Positions 43,016 through 53,400 of a DNA stretch of 64,000 nucleotides are shown one piece after another. Where the stretch lies: NCBI GenBank assembly GCA_963422745.1, contig OY730477.1:186001-250000 (forward strand). The letters are read 5' to 3'. The notes under the pieces are model-generated. The model ran no database searches and had not been told where the DNA came from. It was given only the letters and a program-made list of their open reading frames with translations. The DNA is from G963422745 sp963422745. GTDB lineage: Bacteria; Actinomycetota; Acidimicrobiia; Acidimicrobiales; Aldehydirespiratoraceae. A program made the translations under genes and the position numbers. Numbering within the stretch: the first letter of the stretch is position 1; the number at the start of each line of letters is the position of its first letter.

Positions 43016-43675
43016 CTAATGTCCGCGCCAGAGCGGCTCATTGATCTCAAAGCCGATCGGCGAACCCCACCCGTTGCGGTAGGCCACGGTGTGCACCGGG
43101 TTGCGTTGAGCAACCGCCCATTTCCCGATGGGATACCCCATCGGGACGCATGCCGCCATGGTGAAATCACAATCGCCGGGCACGTTCAACGCAGCGAGCG
43201 TGTCGGCGGCCTTGAAACCCAACACGGTGGTCAGCGAAGAGCCCACACCTTCGGAGCGGGCTGCGAGCATCGCCGACCAAATAGCCGGAAAGATCGACCC
43301 GCCGCTGGGATCGAATCTGTTGAACGCAAACAGCATGAGCGGGTAGGTATGAAAGTTCTTCTGGGCCCAGCTGACCGAAGCGACGATGCGCCCGAACGCC
43401 TGAGCTTCGGGATCCTTCGGGTTGGCTTCAACCCAAGCCTTGCGTTCCGAATAGATCGTGTCCCAAAGAATGTCGATGCATTCGGCGTAGAGTTCGCCGA
43501 TCCGTCCACGAACCGTTTCGTCGTCGACGAACATGAATCGCCAGTTCTGCCCGTTGCCGCCACTCGGGGCTCTGATTGCAGCGTCGAGTATGCGCTTTTG
43601 CACATCCTCACCTATGGGGTCGGGCCTGACCCGGCGCATAGCGCGGGTTGTGTATAGGGCTTCGTGTAGATCCAT
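43016..43675 (-). CDS. nitroreductase family protein
   Basis: This 219-residue protein starts at the ATG at 43675. The N-terminal FMN-binding segment TTRAMRRVRPDPIG and AAIRAPSGGNGQNWRFMFVD are typical, and the C-terminal part has the PMGYPIGKWA segment. The long frame to 44002 is an unsupported extension that would overlap the divergent MpaB-like gene. Several flavin-type enzymes surround it (39.8-44.7 kb). Confidence 0.88.
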   Translation of the reverse strand: MDLHEALYTTRAMRRVRPDPIGEDVQKRILDAAIRAPSGGNGQNWRFMFVDDETVRGRIGELYAECIDILWDTIYSERKAWVEANPKDPEAQAFGRIVASVSWAQKNFHTYPLMLFAFNRFDPSGGSIFPAIWSAMLAARSEGVGSSLTTVLGFKAADTLAALNVPGDCDFTMAACVPMGYPIGKWAVAQRNPVHTVAYRNGWGSPIGFEINEPLWRGH

Positions 43676-43843
43676 GAACCGAGAGTCTGACCGGATGCTG
43701 GGTGGGTACCAAACCAACCGCCCGCGGCCATTGTTGATGCATCTCATCAATGGAAGCCGTGGCGACATGTCAAAACAAGCACACAACGATGAGGCCAAAC
43801 AAGCCACCCAGATCACCCGTGATGTGCCGGTAGCGCCGAATCC

Positions 43844-44710
43844 GTGATTGGTAACCGCAGCAACGTGTTGGATCCCCTGCGCTTGCAGCTCGCAGATGGC
43901 ATCCGCATGCTGCTGACAGGAACGACCGCTGCCCGCACCCATGAGTTCAATCCCGACGAAACGTACTGGTTCGGACCCGACAGCGTTGTTTGGCTCGTTC
44001 ACGGCGACCTTGCAATGCTTGTTGGCGGACTCCGGGCGCTGTTGTTACAGACCCTGCATCCGCTTGCCATGGCCGGGGTGGCCGAGCATTCCGACTATCG
44101 CGCCGACCCTTTGGGTCGTCTTCGGCGAACCGGGGCTTTTCTGGCGGCTACCACTTTCGGCACGGCAACAGAAGCTGAGCATGCGGTTGCTCGGGTGCGC
44201 CGGATCCACGACCAGGTAGTGGGCAGCACGCCAGACGGCACACGATATGAGGCCAACAACCCTCACCTGCTGGCATGGGTTCACTGCACCGAGGTCGACA
44301 GTTTTCTTGTTGCCCACAACAGATACGCCCGCAATGCGCTAATCGAAGATGCGGGGGATCGTTACGTCGCCGAAATGGCCCAGGTAGGCACCCGTGTTGG
44401 TGTGGTGTCTCCGCCTATGAGCACCATGGAGTTGGCGTGGAGGCTGGAGGCGTACCGGCCCGAGCTTTGCGCTGGCGTGCAAGCCCGCCGAACCGTTCGC
44501 TTTCTGCTCGCCCCGCCCTTGCCGATCGCAGTCAGGCCTATGTACGCCGTGATCGCCGCGGCTGCGGTCAGCTTGCTACCTCGTTACGCCCAATCCGCGC
44601 TGCTGCTGGCTCTGCCGCCTGGGGTCGAACCGACCGTCGTGAGGCCAGCAACTGCTGGCTTGTTGCGACTCTTGAACTGGTCGCTCTCCGCCACCGATCA
44701 ACGGAGCTAA
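43844..44710 (+). CDS. MpaB/rubber-oxygenase-like (DUF2236) protein
   Basis: This 288-residue, mostly helical protein starts at a GTG. The family pattern is visible: DLAMLVGGLRALLLQTLHPL and AGVAEHSDYRADPLGRLRRT at the start, then HLLAWVHCTEVDSFLVAH. Family members such as latex-clearing protein Lcp hold haem b through a His in the middle helices; suitable His residues are present. The substrate is unknown. It is convergent with the CobW-like gene, 22 bases away. Confidence 0.85.
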   Translation: MIGNRSNVLDPLRLQLADGIRMLLTGTTAARTHEFNPDETYWFGPDSVVWLVHGDLAMLVGGLRALLLQTLHPLAMAGVAEHSDYRADPLGRLRRTGAFLAATTFGTATEAEHAVARVRRIHDQVVGSTPDGTRYEANNPHLLAWVHCTEVDSFLVAHNRYARNALIEDAGDRYVAEMAQVGTRVGVVSPPMSTMELAWRLEAYRPELCAGVQARRTVRFLLAPPLPIAVRPMYAVIAAAAVSLLPRYAQSALLLALPPGVEPTVVRPATAGLLRLLNWSLSATDQRS

Positions 44711-44732
44711 TCCTTTTTGAACAATCGGCTAG

Positions 44733-45620
44733 CTACTGGACCGGTGATCTGAACGCCGCCGTCCAGGACTCAAGTTCTTTTCTGTCAACCTCCGGCGTGG
44801 CCACCACGGTCATCATCGGCGGGTATGTGGAGTTGGTGTCGGCAACCACAACCTCGCATCGGGTGCCGACCCGCTGAGCGACAAGGCGCCCCTTTGATGA
44901 ACGCGCAGTTCCCTTGACTCGGACCACGGCCGACGGTGCCGCCTCCAACCACCTCTGCAACCCCTCAAGTTCAATGTGGGTCGGGGTGAAGTGGACTCCT
45001 ACGTGATCTGCATGAAGATGTTCCGGCATCTGACCACGTGTGTCCAGACCCAAGAGTACCTCCAACGGTTGGTCTGTCCCCGTGAGCACAGGCGCGTTCG
45101 TCAACTCCATGACCCAGTGGGCTGTTGCGACAAGCCGGTGGGTGTCCACGACATCGGCGCGGCTCACCAACACGAGGTCGCCCGAGCGAATCTGGGCGAC
45201 GACCGTATCGCCCACGTAGGGGTCAACGGCGCGGCGCTGAACCGAGTCGGGATCAACCACGACGACGACGCCGTCCAATTCGTAGCCCGGTGAACGGCCC
45301 CATTGGGCCACAGCCCAGGGATCGGACACGCCGCTTACCTCAACAACGACCTGATCCGGCCTGGGATCAAGTCCACGCAGCCGGGTCAGTGTCTCAACGA
45401 AGCCATCGCTGAGCGTGCAACAAACACAGCCGTTCGCCAAAGCGGTGATTTCACCGTCGTCGGATCGGATTAGCTGCTCGTCAAGGGCCACCTCACCGAA
45501 GTCGTTGACGATCACCGCTAAGCGGCGGCCATGATCCTGACTAAGTACGCGGTTGACCAGCGTGGTCTTGCCAGCGCCCAGATAGCCGCCGATCACCGTG
45601 AACGGGATCGGAGCGGCCAT
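44733..45620 (-). CDS. CobW/COG0523-family metal chaperone GTPase
   Basis: This 295-residue protein is taken from the ATG at 45620; a TTG at 45629 is also possible. The P-loop GGYLGAGKTTLVNR is followed by the metal site ALANGCVCCTLSDG (CxCC), and the CobW C-terminal domain is present. Members deliver zinc, cobalt or other metals to target proteins. It lies 24 bases downstream of rpsJ on the same strand, in the place where rplC normally stands. Several COG0523 proteins belong to zinc-starvation responses, but no zinc-regulator site was identified. Confidence 0.9.
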   Translation of the reverse strand: MAAPIPFTVIGGYLGAGKTTLVNRVLSQDHGRRLAVIVNDFGEVALDEQLIRSDDGEITALANGCVCCTLSDGFVETLTRLRGLDPRPDQVVVEVSGVSDPWAVAQWGRSPGYELDGVVVVVDPDSVQRRAVDPYVGDTVVAQIRSGDLVLVSRADVVDTHRLVATAHWVMELTNAPVLTGTDQPLEVLLGLDTRGQMPEHLHADHVGVHFTPTHIELEGLQRWLEAAPSAVVRVKGTARSSKGRLVAQRVGTRCEVVVADTNSTYPPMMTVVATPEVDRKELESWTAAFRSPVQ

Positions 45621-45644
45621 GGTCGCCAAGGGCCGGTGGAGGCT

Positions 45645-45968
45645 TCAGGCCTGCTGAATCTTGATCTCGATGTCAACGCCAGCGGGCAGGTCAAGGCGTT
45701 GCAGCGAATCGACCGTTTTGGGCGAGGGGTCCAGGATGTCAAGAAGGCGCTTATGGATGCGCATCTCAAAATGTTCCCGTGAGTCTTTGTCCTTGAACGG
45801 GCCTTTGATGACCGTAAAGCGGTGCTTCTCGGTCGGCAACGGGATCGGACCTGACAGCTTGTCCTTGGTCCGCTTGACTGTCTCAACAATCTTCTTTGTT
45901 GATTGGTCAATTATCTCGTGGTCGTAGGCCTTGAGCCTGATCCGAATCTTCTGTCCCGTTGCCATCAT
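45645..45968 (-). CDS. rpsJ: 30S ribosomal protein S10
   Basis: This 107-residue protein has the full S10 fold: RIRLKAYDHEIIDQSTKKIV at the start, LPTEKHRFTVIKGPFKDKDS in the loop and the LDLPAGVDIEIKI end. It also serves in NusA/NusB antitermination complexes. There are two ATGs in a row, and the second fits usual length better. It follows tuf by 4 bases. The usual continuation rplC-rplD-rplW-rplB is missing downstream. Confidence 0.97.
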   Translation of the reverse strand: MMATGQKIRIRLKAYDHEIIDQSTKKIVETVKRTKDKLSGPIPLPTEKHRFTVIKGPFKDKDSREHFEMRIHKRLLDILDPSPKTVDSLQRLDLPAGVDIEIKIQQA

Positions 45969-45972
45969 GCAC

Positions 45973-47160
45973 TCACTTGAGGATCGTCGTCACCGAACCC
46001 GCGCCAACGGTACGCCCACCCTCGCGGATGGCGAATCGCAGACCTTCGTCCATGGCGATCGGGTTGATGAGCTCCACGTGCATCCCGGTGTTGTCACCAG
46101 GCATGCACATTTCGGTTCCCTCCGGGAGGGTGATGGTGCCAGTGATATCCGTGGTTCGGAAATAGAACTGTGGACGGTAGTTGGTAAAGAAGGGCTTGTG
46201 GCGGCCACCCTCCTCCTTGGACAACACATACACCTGGGCTTCAAACTCTGTGTGAGGGGTGATGCTTCGAGGAGTAGCCAGGACCTGTCCACGCTGCACC
46301 TCATCCTTATCAACACCGCGAAGCAGGGCACCGATGTTGTCACCAGCCTGACCCTCGTTGAGGAGTTTGCGGAACATCTCAACACCGGTGCAGGTCGTCT
46401 TGGAGGTTGCCTTGATGCCGACAATCTCTATCTCGTCGCCGGTGTGGATCCTGCCCTGTTCAACCTTACCGGTCACCACGGTACCACGACCGGTGATCGA
46501 GAATACGTCCTCAATCGGCATTAAGAAGGGCTTTTCGAGGTCGCGCAACGGGGTTGGTATGTACTCATCAACCTGGACCATTAGATCCATGATCGCTTCG
46601 GCTGCAGCGGCGTCACCCTCAAGCGCTTTCAGAGCCGAAACGTGCACCACCGGGGTGTCGTCACCAGGGAACTCATACTCGCTGAGCAGCTCACGAACTT
46701 CCATCTCGACCAGTTCAAGAAGCTCCTCATCGTCAACCATGTCAACCTTGTTGAGCGCCACGACGATCTTGGGCACCCCGACTTGGCGAGCCAGCAGAAC
46801 ATGCTCACGGGTCTGAGGCATCGGCCCATCGGCTGCGGACACCACCAAAATCGCGCCGTCGACCTGGGCCGCACCGGTGATCATGTTCTTGATGTAGTCG
46901 GCGTGGCCGGGCATGTCGACGTGGGCGTAGTGCCTGTTGGAGGTCTCGTATTCGACATGCGAAACGTTGATGGTGATGCCCCGTTCCCGTTCCTCGGGGG
47001 CGTTGTCAATGTTCTCGAAGGTGGTGAACGAAGAACCTTCGACATGATCGGCGAGAACCTTGGTGATCGCCGCGGTGAGCGTGGTCTTGCCATGGTCAAT
47101 GTGACCCATCGTCCCCACGTTCACATGGGGCTTGTTCCGCTCGAACGTCGCCTTGGCCAT
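45973..47160 (-). CDS. tuf: elongation factor Tu
   Basis: This 395-residue GTPase delivers aminoacyl-tRNA to the ribosome. The G1 motif GHIDHGKT, G3 DMPGHADY, G4 NKVD and domains 2 and 3 are all normal for the family. The ATG at 47160 has GGGAG upstream. It is the fourth gene of rpsL-rpsG-fusA-tuf and is followed by rpsJ at a 4-base distance. Confidence 0.98.
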   Translation of the reverse strand: MAKATFERNKPHVNVGTMGHIDHGKTTLTAAITKVLADHVEGSSFTTFENIDNAPEERERGITINVSHVEYETSNRHYAHVDMPGHADYIKNMITGAAQVDGAILVVSAADGPMPQTREHVLLARQVGVPKIVVALNKVDMVDDEELLELVEMEVRELLSEYEFPGDDTPVVHVSALKALEGDAAAAEAIMDLMVQVDEYIPTPLRDLEKPFLMPIEDVFSITGRGTVVTGKVEQGRIHTGDEIEIVGIKATSKTTCTGVEMFRKLLNEGQAGDNIGALLRGVDKDEVQRGQVLATPRSITPHTEFEAQVYVLSKEEGGRHKPFFTNYRPQFYFRTTDITGTITLPEGTEMCMPGDNTGMHVELINPIAMDEGLRFAIREGGRTVGAGSVTTILK

Positions 47161-47205
47161 GCAGTTGTCTCCCTTTGGTTGTGTCGGGTGGGTTATTCGA
47201 GACGA

Positions 47206-49302
47206 TCATTCACCACGGACGCGGGCGACGATCTCTTCTTGAACAGATGCAGGTGTGGGTTGGTACGAGTCGAACTGCATAGTGTACGTTGCCCTGCCCT
47301 GCGTGCGCGAACGCAGGTCGGTACTGTATCCGAACATCTCCGACAGCGGCACCAGTGCGAAAACAACCTGGTTATGGCCACGTTGCTCAGTACCTTGCAC
47401 CTGTCCACGGCGTGAGTTGATGTCGCCAACTACGTCACCGAGATGATCGTCGGGGGTAACGACCTCAACCGCCATAACGGGTTCAAGCAGGCCTGGTTTG
47501 GCACGGCGCGCCACCTCACGGAACCAGGCGTTGCCTGCGATCTTGAAGGCCATCTCCGAGGAGTCAACATCGTGTGTCTTGCCGTCTGTAAGGGTCACCT
47601 TTATGTCAACGGTGGGGAACCCGGCAAGCACGCCGTTGCTCATCGCGTCCCGGATCCCGTCGTTCACGGGTTTGATGTACTCCTTGGGGATGGACCCACC
47701 GGAGATCTTGCTTTCGAAGATGTACTCACCGCCAGGATTGGGCTCAAGTGTGGCTTCTATCACCGCGAACTGTCCGGCTCCGCCAGTCTGCTTTTTGTGG
47801 GTGTAGGTGAAGTCAATCACCGGACGGGTGATGGTTTCACGGTATGCAACCTGCGGTTTACCGACGTTGGCTTCAACCCGGAACTCGCGCATCATGCGGT
47901 CAACGAGCACCTCGAGGTGTAACTCACCCATTCCAGCGATAATGGTCTGCGCGGTCTCCGCGTTGGTGGCCACCTGGAAGGTGGGGTCCTCCTCGGCGAG
48001 AGCCGTCAATGCCCGAGACATTTTGTCCTGATCGGCCTTGGATCTCGGTTCCACCGCAACTTCAATCACCGGATCGGGGAAGTCAAGGTTCTCCAACGTG
48101 ATGGGATGGGATGGATCACACAGGGTGTCGCCGGTACGGGTGTTCTTGACACCTATCGCAGCCGCGATGTCACCGGCGTACACGACGTCCTTGTCGACTC
48201 GGTCGTTGGCGTGCATCTCCAGGATGCGCCCCACCCGCTCCTTGTTGAAGGTACGGGTGTTGAGAACCTGAGTTCCTTTTCGGAGTTGGCCCGAGTAGAC
48301 ACGAAAGTAGGTGAGACGCCCCACATGGGGATCGGTCATGATCTTGAAGGCCAGGGAGGTGAACGGTTCGTCGTCTGCTGTTCGGCGGTCCGTCGGAGCA
48401 CCGCCACGCGGATTCACACCTGAAATGGGCGGGATGTCAAGCGGCGACGGCAGATAGTCAACCACGGCGTCAAGTAGCGGCTGAACCCCTTTGTTTTTGA
48501 ATGCCGTGCCGTTGAGGATAGGCACCAGACCTTCGGTGATTGTGCCTTTGCGGATGGCTGCCTTGAGTTCATCGGGTGTGACCTCAACGTCCTCCAGCAC
48601 CTTCATCATGACGTCCTCGTCATAGTCCGCAGCGGTCTCAAGCAACTGGAGCCGGTACAGTGCGGCATCGTCGGCGAGTTCAGCGGGTATCTCCGTCTCC
48701 TCATAGGTTGCACCCAGATCATTTTCGTCGGTGGCTGCTGGCCACACCACCGCCTTCATGCGAACAAGGTCAACGATGCCGATGTAGTCACTTTCGGCGC
48801 CGATAGGGAGCTGCAGCACGGCCACGTTGGTGGTGAGGCGGTTCTTGATCGATTCAAGCACTTCGTAGAAATCAGCCCCCGTTCGGTCCATCTTGTTGAC
48901 AAAACACATGCGCGGCACGCCGTAACGTTCGGCCTGGCGCCAGACCGTTTCGGTTTGGGGTTCCACCCCTGCTACACCGTCGAACACAGCTACAGCACCG
49001 TCAAGCACCCGCAACGACCGCTCTACTTCAACCGTGAAATCAACATGTCCTGGGGTGTCAATGATGTTGACTCGGTGGTCGTTCCAGATGCAATGCGTGG
49101 CAGCAGATGTGATGGTTATCCCGCGCTCTTGTTCCTGTTCCATCCAGTCCATTGTCGCCGCACCATCGTGAACCTCACCGATCTTGTAGGAACGGCCGGT
49201 GTAATACAGGATGCGCTCGGTGGTAGTGGTCTTGCCAGCGTCTATGTGAGCCATGATCCCAATGTTGCGGGTCCTGGCCAAAGGAGTTCGTTGCTGTGCC
49301 AT
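47206..49302 (-). CDS. fusA: elongation factor G
   Basis: This 698-residue translocase has G1 AHIDAGKTT, G3 DTPGHVDFT and G4 NKMD, with a GTP domain, domains II-V and the C-terminal RSRTQGRATYTM loop. The ATG at 49302 has a GAGGAA Shine-Dalgarno. It lies between rpsG (111 bases) and tuf (45 bases). Confidence 0.98.
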   Translation of the reverse strand: MAQQRTPLARTRNIGIMAHIDAGKTTTTERILYYTGRSYKIGEVHDGAATMDWMEQEQERGITITSAATHCIWNDHRVNIIDTPGHVDFTVEVERSLRVLDGAVAVFDGVAGVEPQTETVWRQAERYGVPRMCFVNKMDRTGADFYEVLESIKNRLTTNVAVLQLPIGAESDYIGIVDLVRMKAVVWPAATDENDLGATYEETEIPAELADDAALYRLQLLETAADYDEDVMMKVLEDVEVTPDELKAAIRKGTITEGLVPILNGTAFKNKGVQPLLDAVVDYLPSPLDIPPISGVNPRGGAPTDRRTADDEPFTSLAFKIMTDPHVGRLTYFRVYSGQLRKGTQVLNTRTFNKERVGRILEMHANDRVDKDVVYAGDIAAAIGVKNTRTGDTLCDPSHPITLENLDFPDPVIEVAVEPRSKADQDKMSRALTALAEEDPTFQVATNAETAQTIIAGMGELHLEVLVDRMMREFRVEANVGKPQVAYRETITRPVIDFTYTHKKQTGGAGQFAVIEATLEPNPGGEYIFESKISGGSIPKEYIKPVNDGIRDAMSNGVLAGFPTVDIKVTLTDGKTHDVDSSEMAFKIAGNAWFREVARRAKPGLLEPVMAVEVVTPDDHLGDVVGDINSRRGQVQGTEQRGHNQVVFALVPLSEMFGYSTDLRSRTQGRATYTMQFDSYQPTPASVQEEIVARVRGE

Positions 49303-49413
49303 GATGTTCCTCGGTTGATAGGCGGCACCCCGAACAACACCGATAGGGCCCGGAGCCAGAGGGGGACCGCGGTAAAGTTCGGTGGGTGACGGCGGTTAGA
49401 GAGTGAGCCGGGC

Positions 49414-49884
49414 CTACCACCGGTAGTGGGCGAAAGCCTTGTTGGCCTCCGCCATCTTTTGGAGGTCTTCACGTCGCTTGCAGGAGGCACCGATTCCATT
49501 GCCAGCGTCAAGAAGTTCGCCAGCCAGTCGTTGCGACATTGTACGCTCGCGGCGGGCACGGGCGTTCAAAACCACCCAACGGATAGCAAGGGTCGTGGCA
49601 CGCCGAGGTCGAACTTCAACAGGAACCTGGTAGGTGGCACCGCCGACCCTGCGACTACGGACCTCAAGTTGGGGTCTCACGTTGTCGACAGCCCGTCTGA
49701 GAGTGTCAACCGGAGCGGCTCCGGTGCGGTCCTCAACGATCGCCAATGCTTCGTAAACGATGCGCTCGGCGGTGGACCGTTTGCCTCGCTGAAGCACCTT
49801 GTTGGTGAACTGCGTTACCAAGACGGACCCGTACACCGGGTCGGGACCGATCGTACGACGCTGAGCCGGGCCCTTACGCGACAT
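49414..49884 (-). CDS. rpsG: 30S ribosomal protein S7
   Basis: This 156-residue protein shows the S7 features SVLVTQFTNKVLQRGKRSTA, NVRPQLEVRSRRVGGATYQV and the C-terminal AEANKAFAHYRW. AAGGAAGG precedes the ATG. It begins 1 base after the rpsL stop, so the two are coupled. Confidence 0.98.
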   Translation of the reverse strand: MSRKGPAQRRTIGPDPVYGSVLVTQFTNKVLQRGKRSTAERIVYEALAIVEDRTGAAPVDTLRRAVDNVRPQLEVRSRRVGGATYQVPVEVRPRRATTLAIRWVVLNARARRERTMSQRLAGELLDAGNGIGASCKRREDLQKMAEANKAFAHYRW

Positions 49885-49885
49885 G

Positions 49886-50257
49886 TCAGCCTTCCTTCTT
49901 CACGCCGTAGCGACTGCGTGCCTGCTTGCGATCGCGAACCCCGGACGTGTCAAGAGTGCCGCGCACGATCTTGTAGCGCACGCCGGGAAGATCTTTCACG
50001 CGACCACCACGCACCAGCACAATCGAGTGCTCCTGGAGGTTGTGTCCCTCGCCGGGAATGTAGGCAGTCACTTCGGTACCCGACGTCAGACGAACGCGAG
50101 CAACCTTACGCAAAGCGGAGTTGGGCTTTTTTGGGGTGGCCGTGTAGACGCGGGTACAAACCCCCCGTCGCTGAGGAGCACCCTTTAGAGCGGGTGTGGC
50201 CTCTTTGCGGCGCTTGGTTTGACGTCCCTTGCGGACCAACTGTTGGATTGTGGGCAC
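49886..50257 (-). CDS. rpsL: 30S ribosomal protein S12
   Basis: This is 123 residues from the GTG at 50257, which has AAGGA upstream and gives the conserved N-terminus PTIQQLVRKGRQ. The decoding loop TPKKPNSALRKVARVRLTSG and VRGGRVKDLPGVRY both keep the lysines whose change gives streptomycin resistance, so the predicted type is sensitive. The frame open to 50356 is an artefact of the leader. It is the first gene of the str operon. Confidence 0.98.
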   Translation of the reverse strand: MPTIQQLVRKGRQTKRRKEATPALKGAPQRRGVCTRVYTATPKKPNSALRKVARVRLTSGTEVTAYIPGEGHNLQEHSIVLVRGGRVKDLPGVRYKIVRGTLDTSGVRDRKQARSRYGVKKEG

Positions 50258-50356
50258 GTAGAATCCTTGTGAGTCCTGAAGGTCCCTGAAGCCTACCGAC
50301 ACCTTCGACAGTGGACACTGCGTCGCGGGCGGCACAGGTGCCGAGGCGGGCACCAC

Positions 50357-50385
50357 AGCATAGGGATGGAAGTATCGAACCTCAA
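50357..50385 (-). promoter_or_regulatory. predicted sigma-70-type promoter of the str operon
   Basis: On the minus strand TTGAGG (50380-50385) is followed after 17 bases by TATGCT (50357-50362). This places transcription about 90-95 bases upstream of the rpsL GTG, inside the 158-base gap after rpoC. Sequence and position both suit a strong housekeeping promoter, but it is a prediction from consensus only. Confidence 0.55.
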
Positions 50386-50415
50386 CCTCTTGCAGTCACT
50401 AGGGAATGCATCCGG

Positions 50416-53400
50416 TCAACCCGGTCCTTGCTGATACGCAGCCACGACGTCGACTTCGGAGGCCTCCATGCTGCGGGCAGCGAGCCAGGCGGCCGGATCC
50501 GGGTCGGTGGCGGCATCCACTGCGTAGAAGTCCATCTGGCGGTAGTCGGGGGCGCACACATCAACGTTGCGGTAGCTGGTCAGGCCGGTACCCGACGGCG
50601 TCAGTTTACCGATAATGATGTTCTCCTTTAGGCCATACAATGGGTCCGATTTCGACTCAATCGCAGCCTCAGTCAACACCCGTGTGGTCTCTTGGAACGA
50701 TGCAGCCGACAGCCACGAATCGGTGGCCAACGACGCCTTGGTGATACCCATCAACTGAGGCCTACCCTCCGCCGGGCGGCCACCTTCCTGCACCACCCTG
50801 CGGTTGGACGAAGCGAAGAGCTTCTGGTCAACCTGATAACCCGGAAGGAACTCGGTATCGCCCGGTTCGGAGATCAGGATCCGCTTAGTCATCTGACGCA
50901 CGATCAACTCAATGTGTTTGTCGTGGATGGAAACACCCTGATCGCGGTAGACCTTCTGAACCTCACTGACGAGATACTGCTGGGTCTCACGCACCCCCTT
51001 GATCTCAAGGAGTTCCTTCGGGTCTCGAGCCCCCTCAACGAGCGCGTCGCCGGGCTTAACCTTCGTACCAGAATCTACCGAGAGGCGGGCTCCAGCCGGG
51101 ATCGTGTAAGTGTCCTCTTCTCCGTCGTCTCCGAAGATCACGACCTCACGGCCGCGGCCGGAGTCATCGCCCACACGCACCTCGCCAGAGGTGCGCGCAA
51201 GGATTGCCTTACCCTTGGGTGTGCGGGCCTCAAACAACTCCACCACTCGGGGCAGGCCCCCTGCGAGGTCTTGGGCGCCCGCGACGCCCCCCGTGTGAAA
51301 GGTGCGCATCGTGAGCTGGGTTCCGGGTTCACCGATTGACTGGGCGGCGATTACACCCACAGCTTCACCGAGTTCAATCTCACGTCCTGTAGCCAACGAC
51401 ATGCCGTAGGCCTTGGCCGATATTCCGAAAGTCGAGTCGTCGGTCAACGGCGAAAGTACCCGAACCCGTTTGACCCCAGCGTCGTCTCTCAACAATGCGA
51501 GTTCGTCGTCTTCAATCATCGTTCCTCTTTTGAGGACGGTGCCATCGGAGAGGGTGACGTCATCGGCAAGGACCCGACCAAAAAGACGGCTCTCGAGATG
51601 GGTGCGCTTGGCGGGCGTGTCGGGCTCAATGTCCTCAAGCCAGATGCCGCGCACCGGGCCAGGACGCTCGAAAGGGTCCTCGTCGTTGATGATGAGATCC
51701 TGTGCCACGTCCACAAGCCGGCGTGTTAGGTAACCCGAATCGGCGGTCCGCAGTGCGGTGTCAACCAAACCCTTACGGGCACCCGGCGTGGCGATGAAAT
51801 ACTCGAGCATCTTCAGGCCTTCACGGAAGTTGCTCTTGATCGGCCGGGCAATCATGTCACCGCGGGGGTTGGCCACCAGTCCGCGCATGCCCGCTATCTG
51901 GCGGACTTGCATCATGTTGCCCCGAGCACCTGATCCGACCATCATGTTGACCGGGTTGAAACGATCCGATTCGAGTTTCTCGGTCATCCGCTGGGTGACC
52001 TCCCCGGTGGCACGAGCCCAGACCTCCACCTCCTTTTGGCGCCGCTCGCCGTCGGTGATAATGCCACGCCGGAACTGCTGTTCGATCTTTTCGGTCTCGG
52101 TCTCGTGACGGTCAAGAATCTCGCGTTTTTGTTCGGGAGTCGCGACATCGTGGACCGATAGTGTCAACCCCGAACGCATGGCGTACTCAAAGCACAGGTC
52201 TTTTATTGCGTCAAGGCTTACCGCAACGTCTTGTTTCGAGTAGGAACGGGCCAGGTTGTCGACGATCCGCCCCATCTCCAGTTTGTCGATGCGGGCGTTG
52301 ATATATGGATACCTCGCAGGCAACGTTTCGTTGAAGAACACCCGACCCGCTGTGGTTTGCTGGTACACGACCGCCTTGCCGTTGGCTGCCGTGCCTCGCA
52401 ACTCCGGAATCCGGTACTGGATCGGCGCATGCAACGAGATGTCACCGCGTTCATACACGGTGTTGATCTCGTTGACGTTTCTAAACACGCGGCCAGCCCC
52501 TCGGGTGCCGGGAACTAACGCCGTGAGATAATGAGCGCCGATGATCATGTCAAGCGTCGGGGTTACAAGTGGGCGGCCGTTGGCCGGACTCAACACGTTG
52601 TTGGCGCTGAGCATCAATACCCTCGCCTCGGCTTGAGCCTCCACGGAGAGGGGCAGGTGCACGGCCATCTGGTCCCCGTCAAAATCAGCATTGAAAGCGG
52701 TACAAACCAAAGGATGCAGGGTGATCGCTTTGCCCTCCACCAGCACCGGTTCGAACGCCTGGATTCCGAGACGATGCAGCGTCGGCGCTCGGTTCAGCAA
52801 CACAGGATGCTCCTGGATGACGTCTTCAAGAACGTCCCAGACCTGAGGGTGGCGACGTTCCACCATGCGCTTCGCGGACTTGATGTTCAAGGCAATGCGG
52901 GCATCAACCAGATGCTTCATGACGAACGGCTTGAACAGTTCCAGTGCCATGATCTTGGGCAACCCGCACTGATGGAACCGCAAGGTCGGCCCGACCACGA
53001 TCACCGACCGGCCTGAATAGTCGACCCGCTTACCCAACAGGTTCTGACGGAACCGTCCCTGCTTGCCTTTGAGCATGTCCGATAGAGACTTCAGAGGCCG
53101 GTTTCCCGGCCCGGTTACGGGACGCCCTCGCCGACCGTTGTCGAAGAGCGCGTCGACGGCTTCTTGAAGCATCCGCTTCTCGTTGTTGACGATGATCTCG
53201 GGCGCACCCAAATCAAGTAGCCGCTTGAGACGGTTGTTACGGTTGATGACCCGGCGATAAAGATCGTTCAGATCGGAGGTGGCGAACCTCCCACCGTCGA
53301 GTTGGACCATCGGTCGAAGATCCGGCGGAATCACTGGTACTACATCGAGGATCATCGCCCTCGGATCGTTGATTCGGCGGCCGTGCTCGTCGCGCCGGTT

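Noticed and set aside
43676..44002. N-terminal extension of the nitroreductase gene
   Set aside because: It would overlap the divergent MpaB-like gene; the nitroreductase fold begins exactly at the ATG at 43675.
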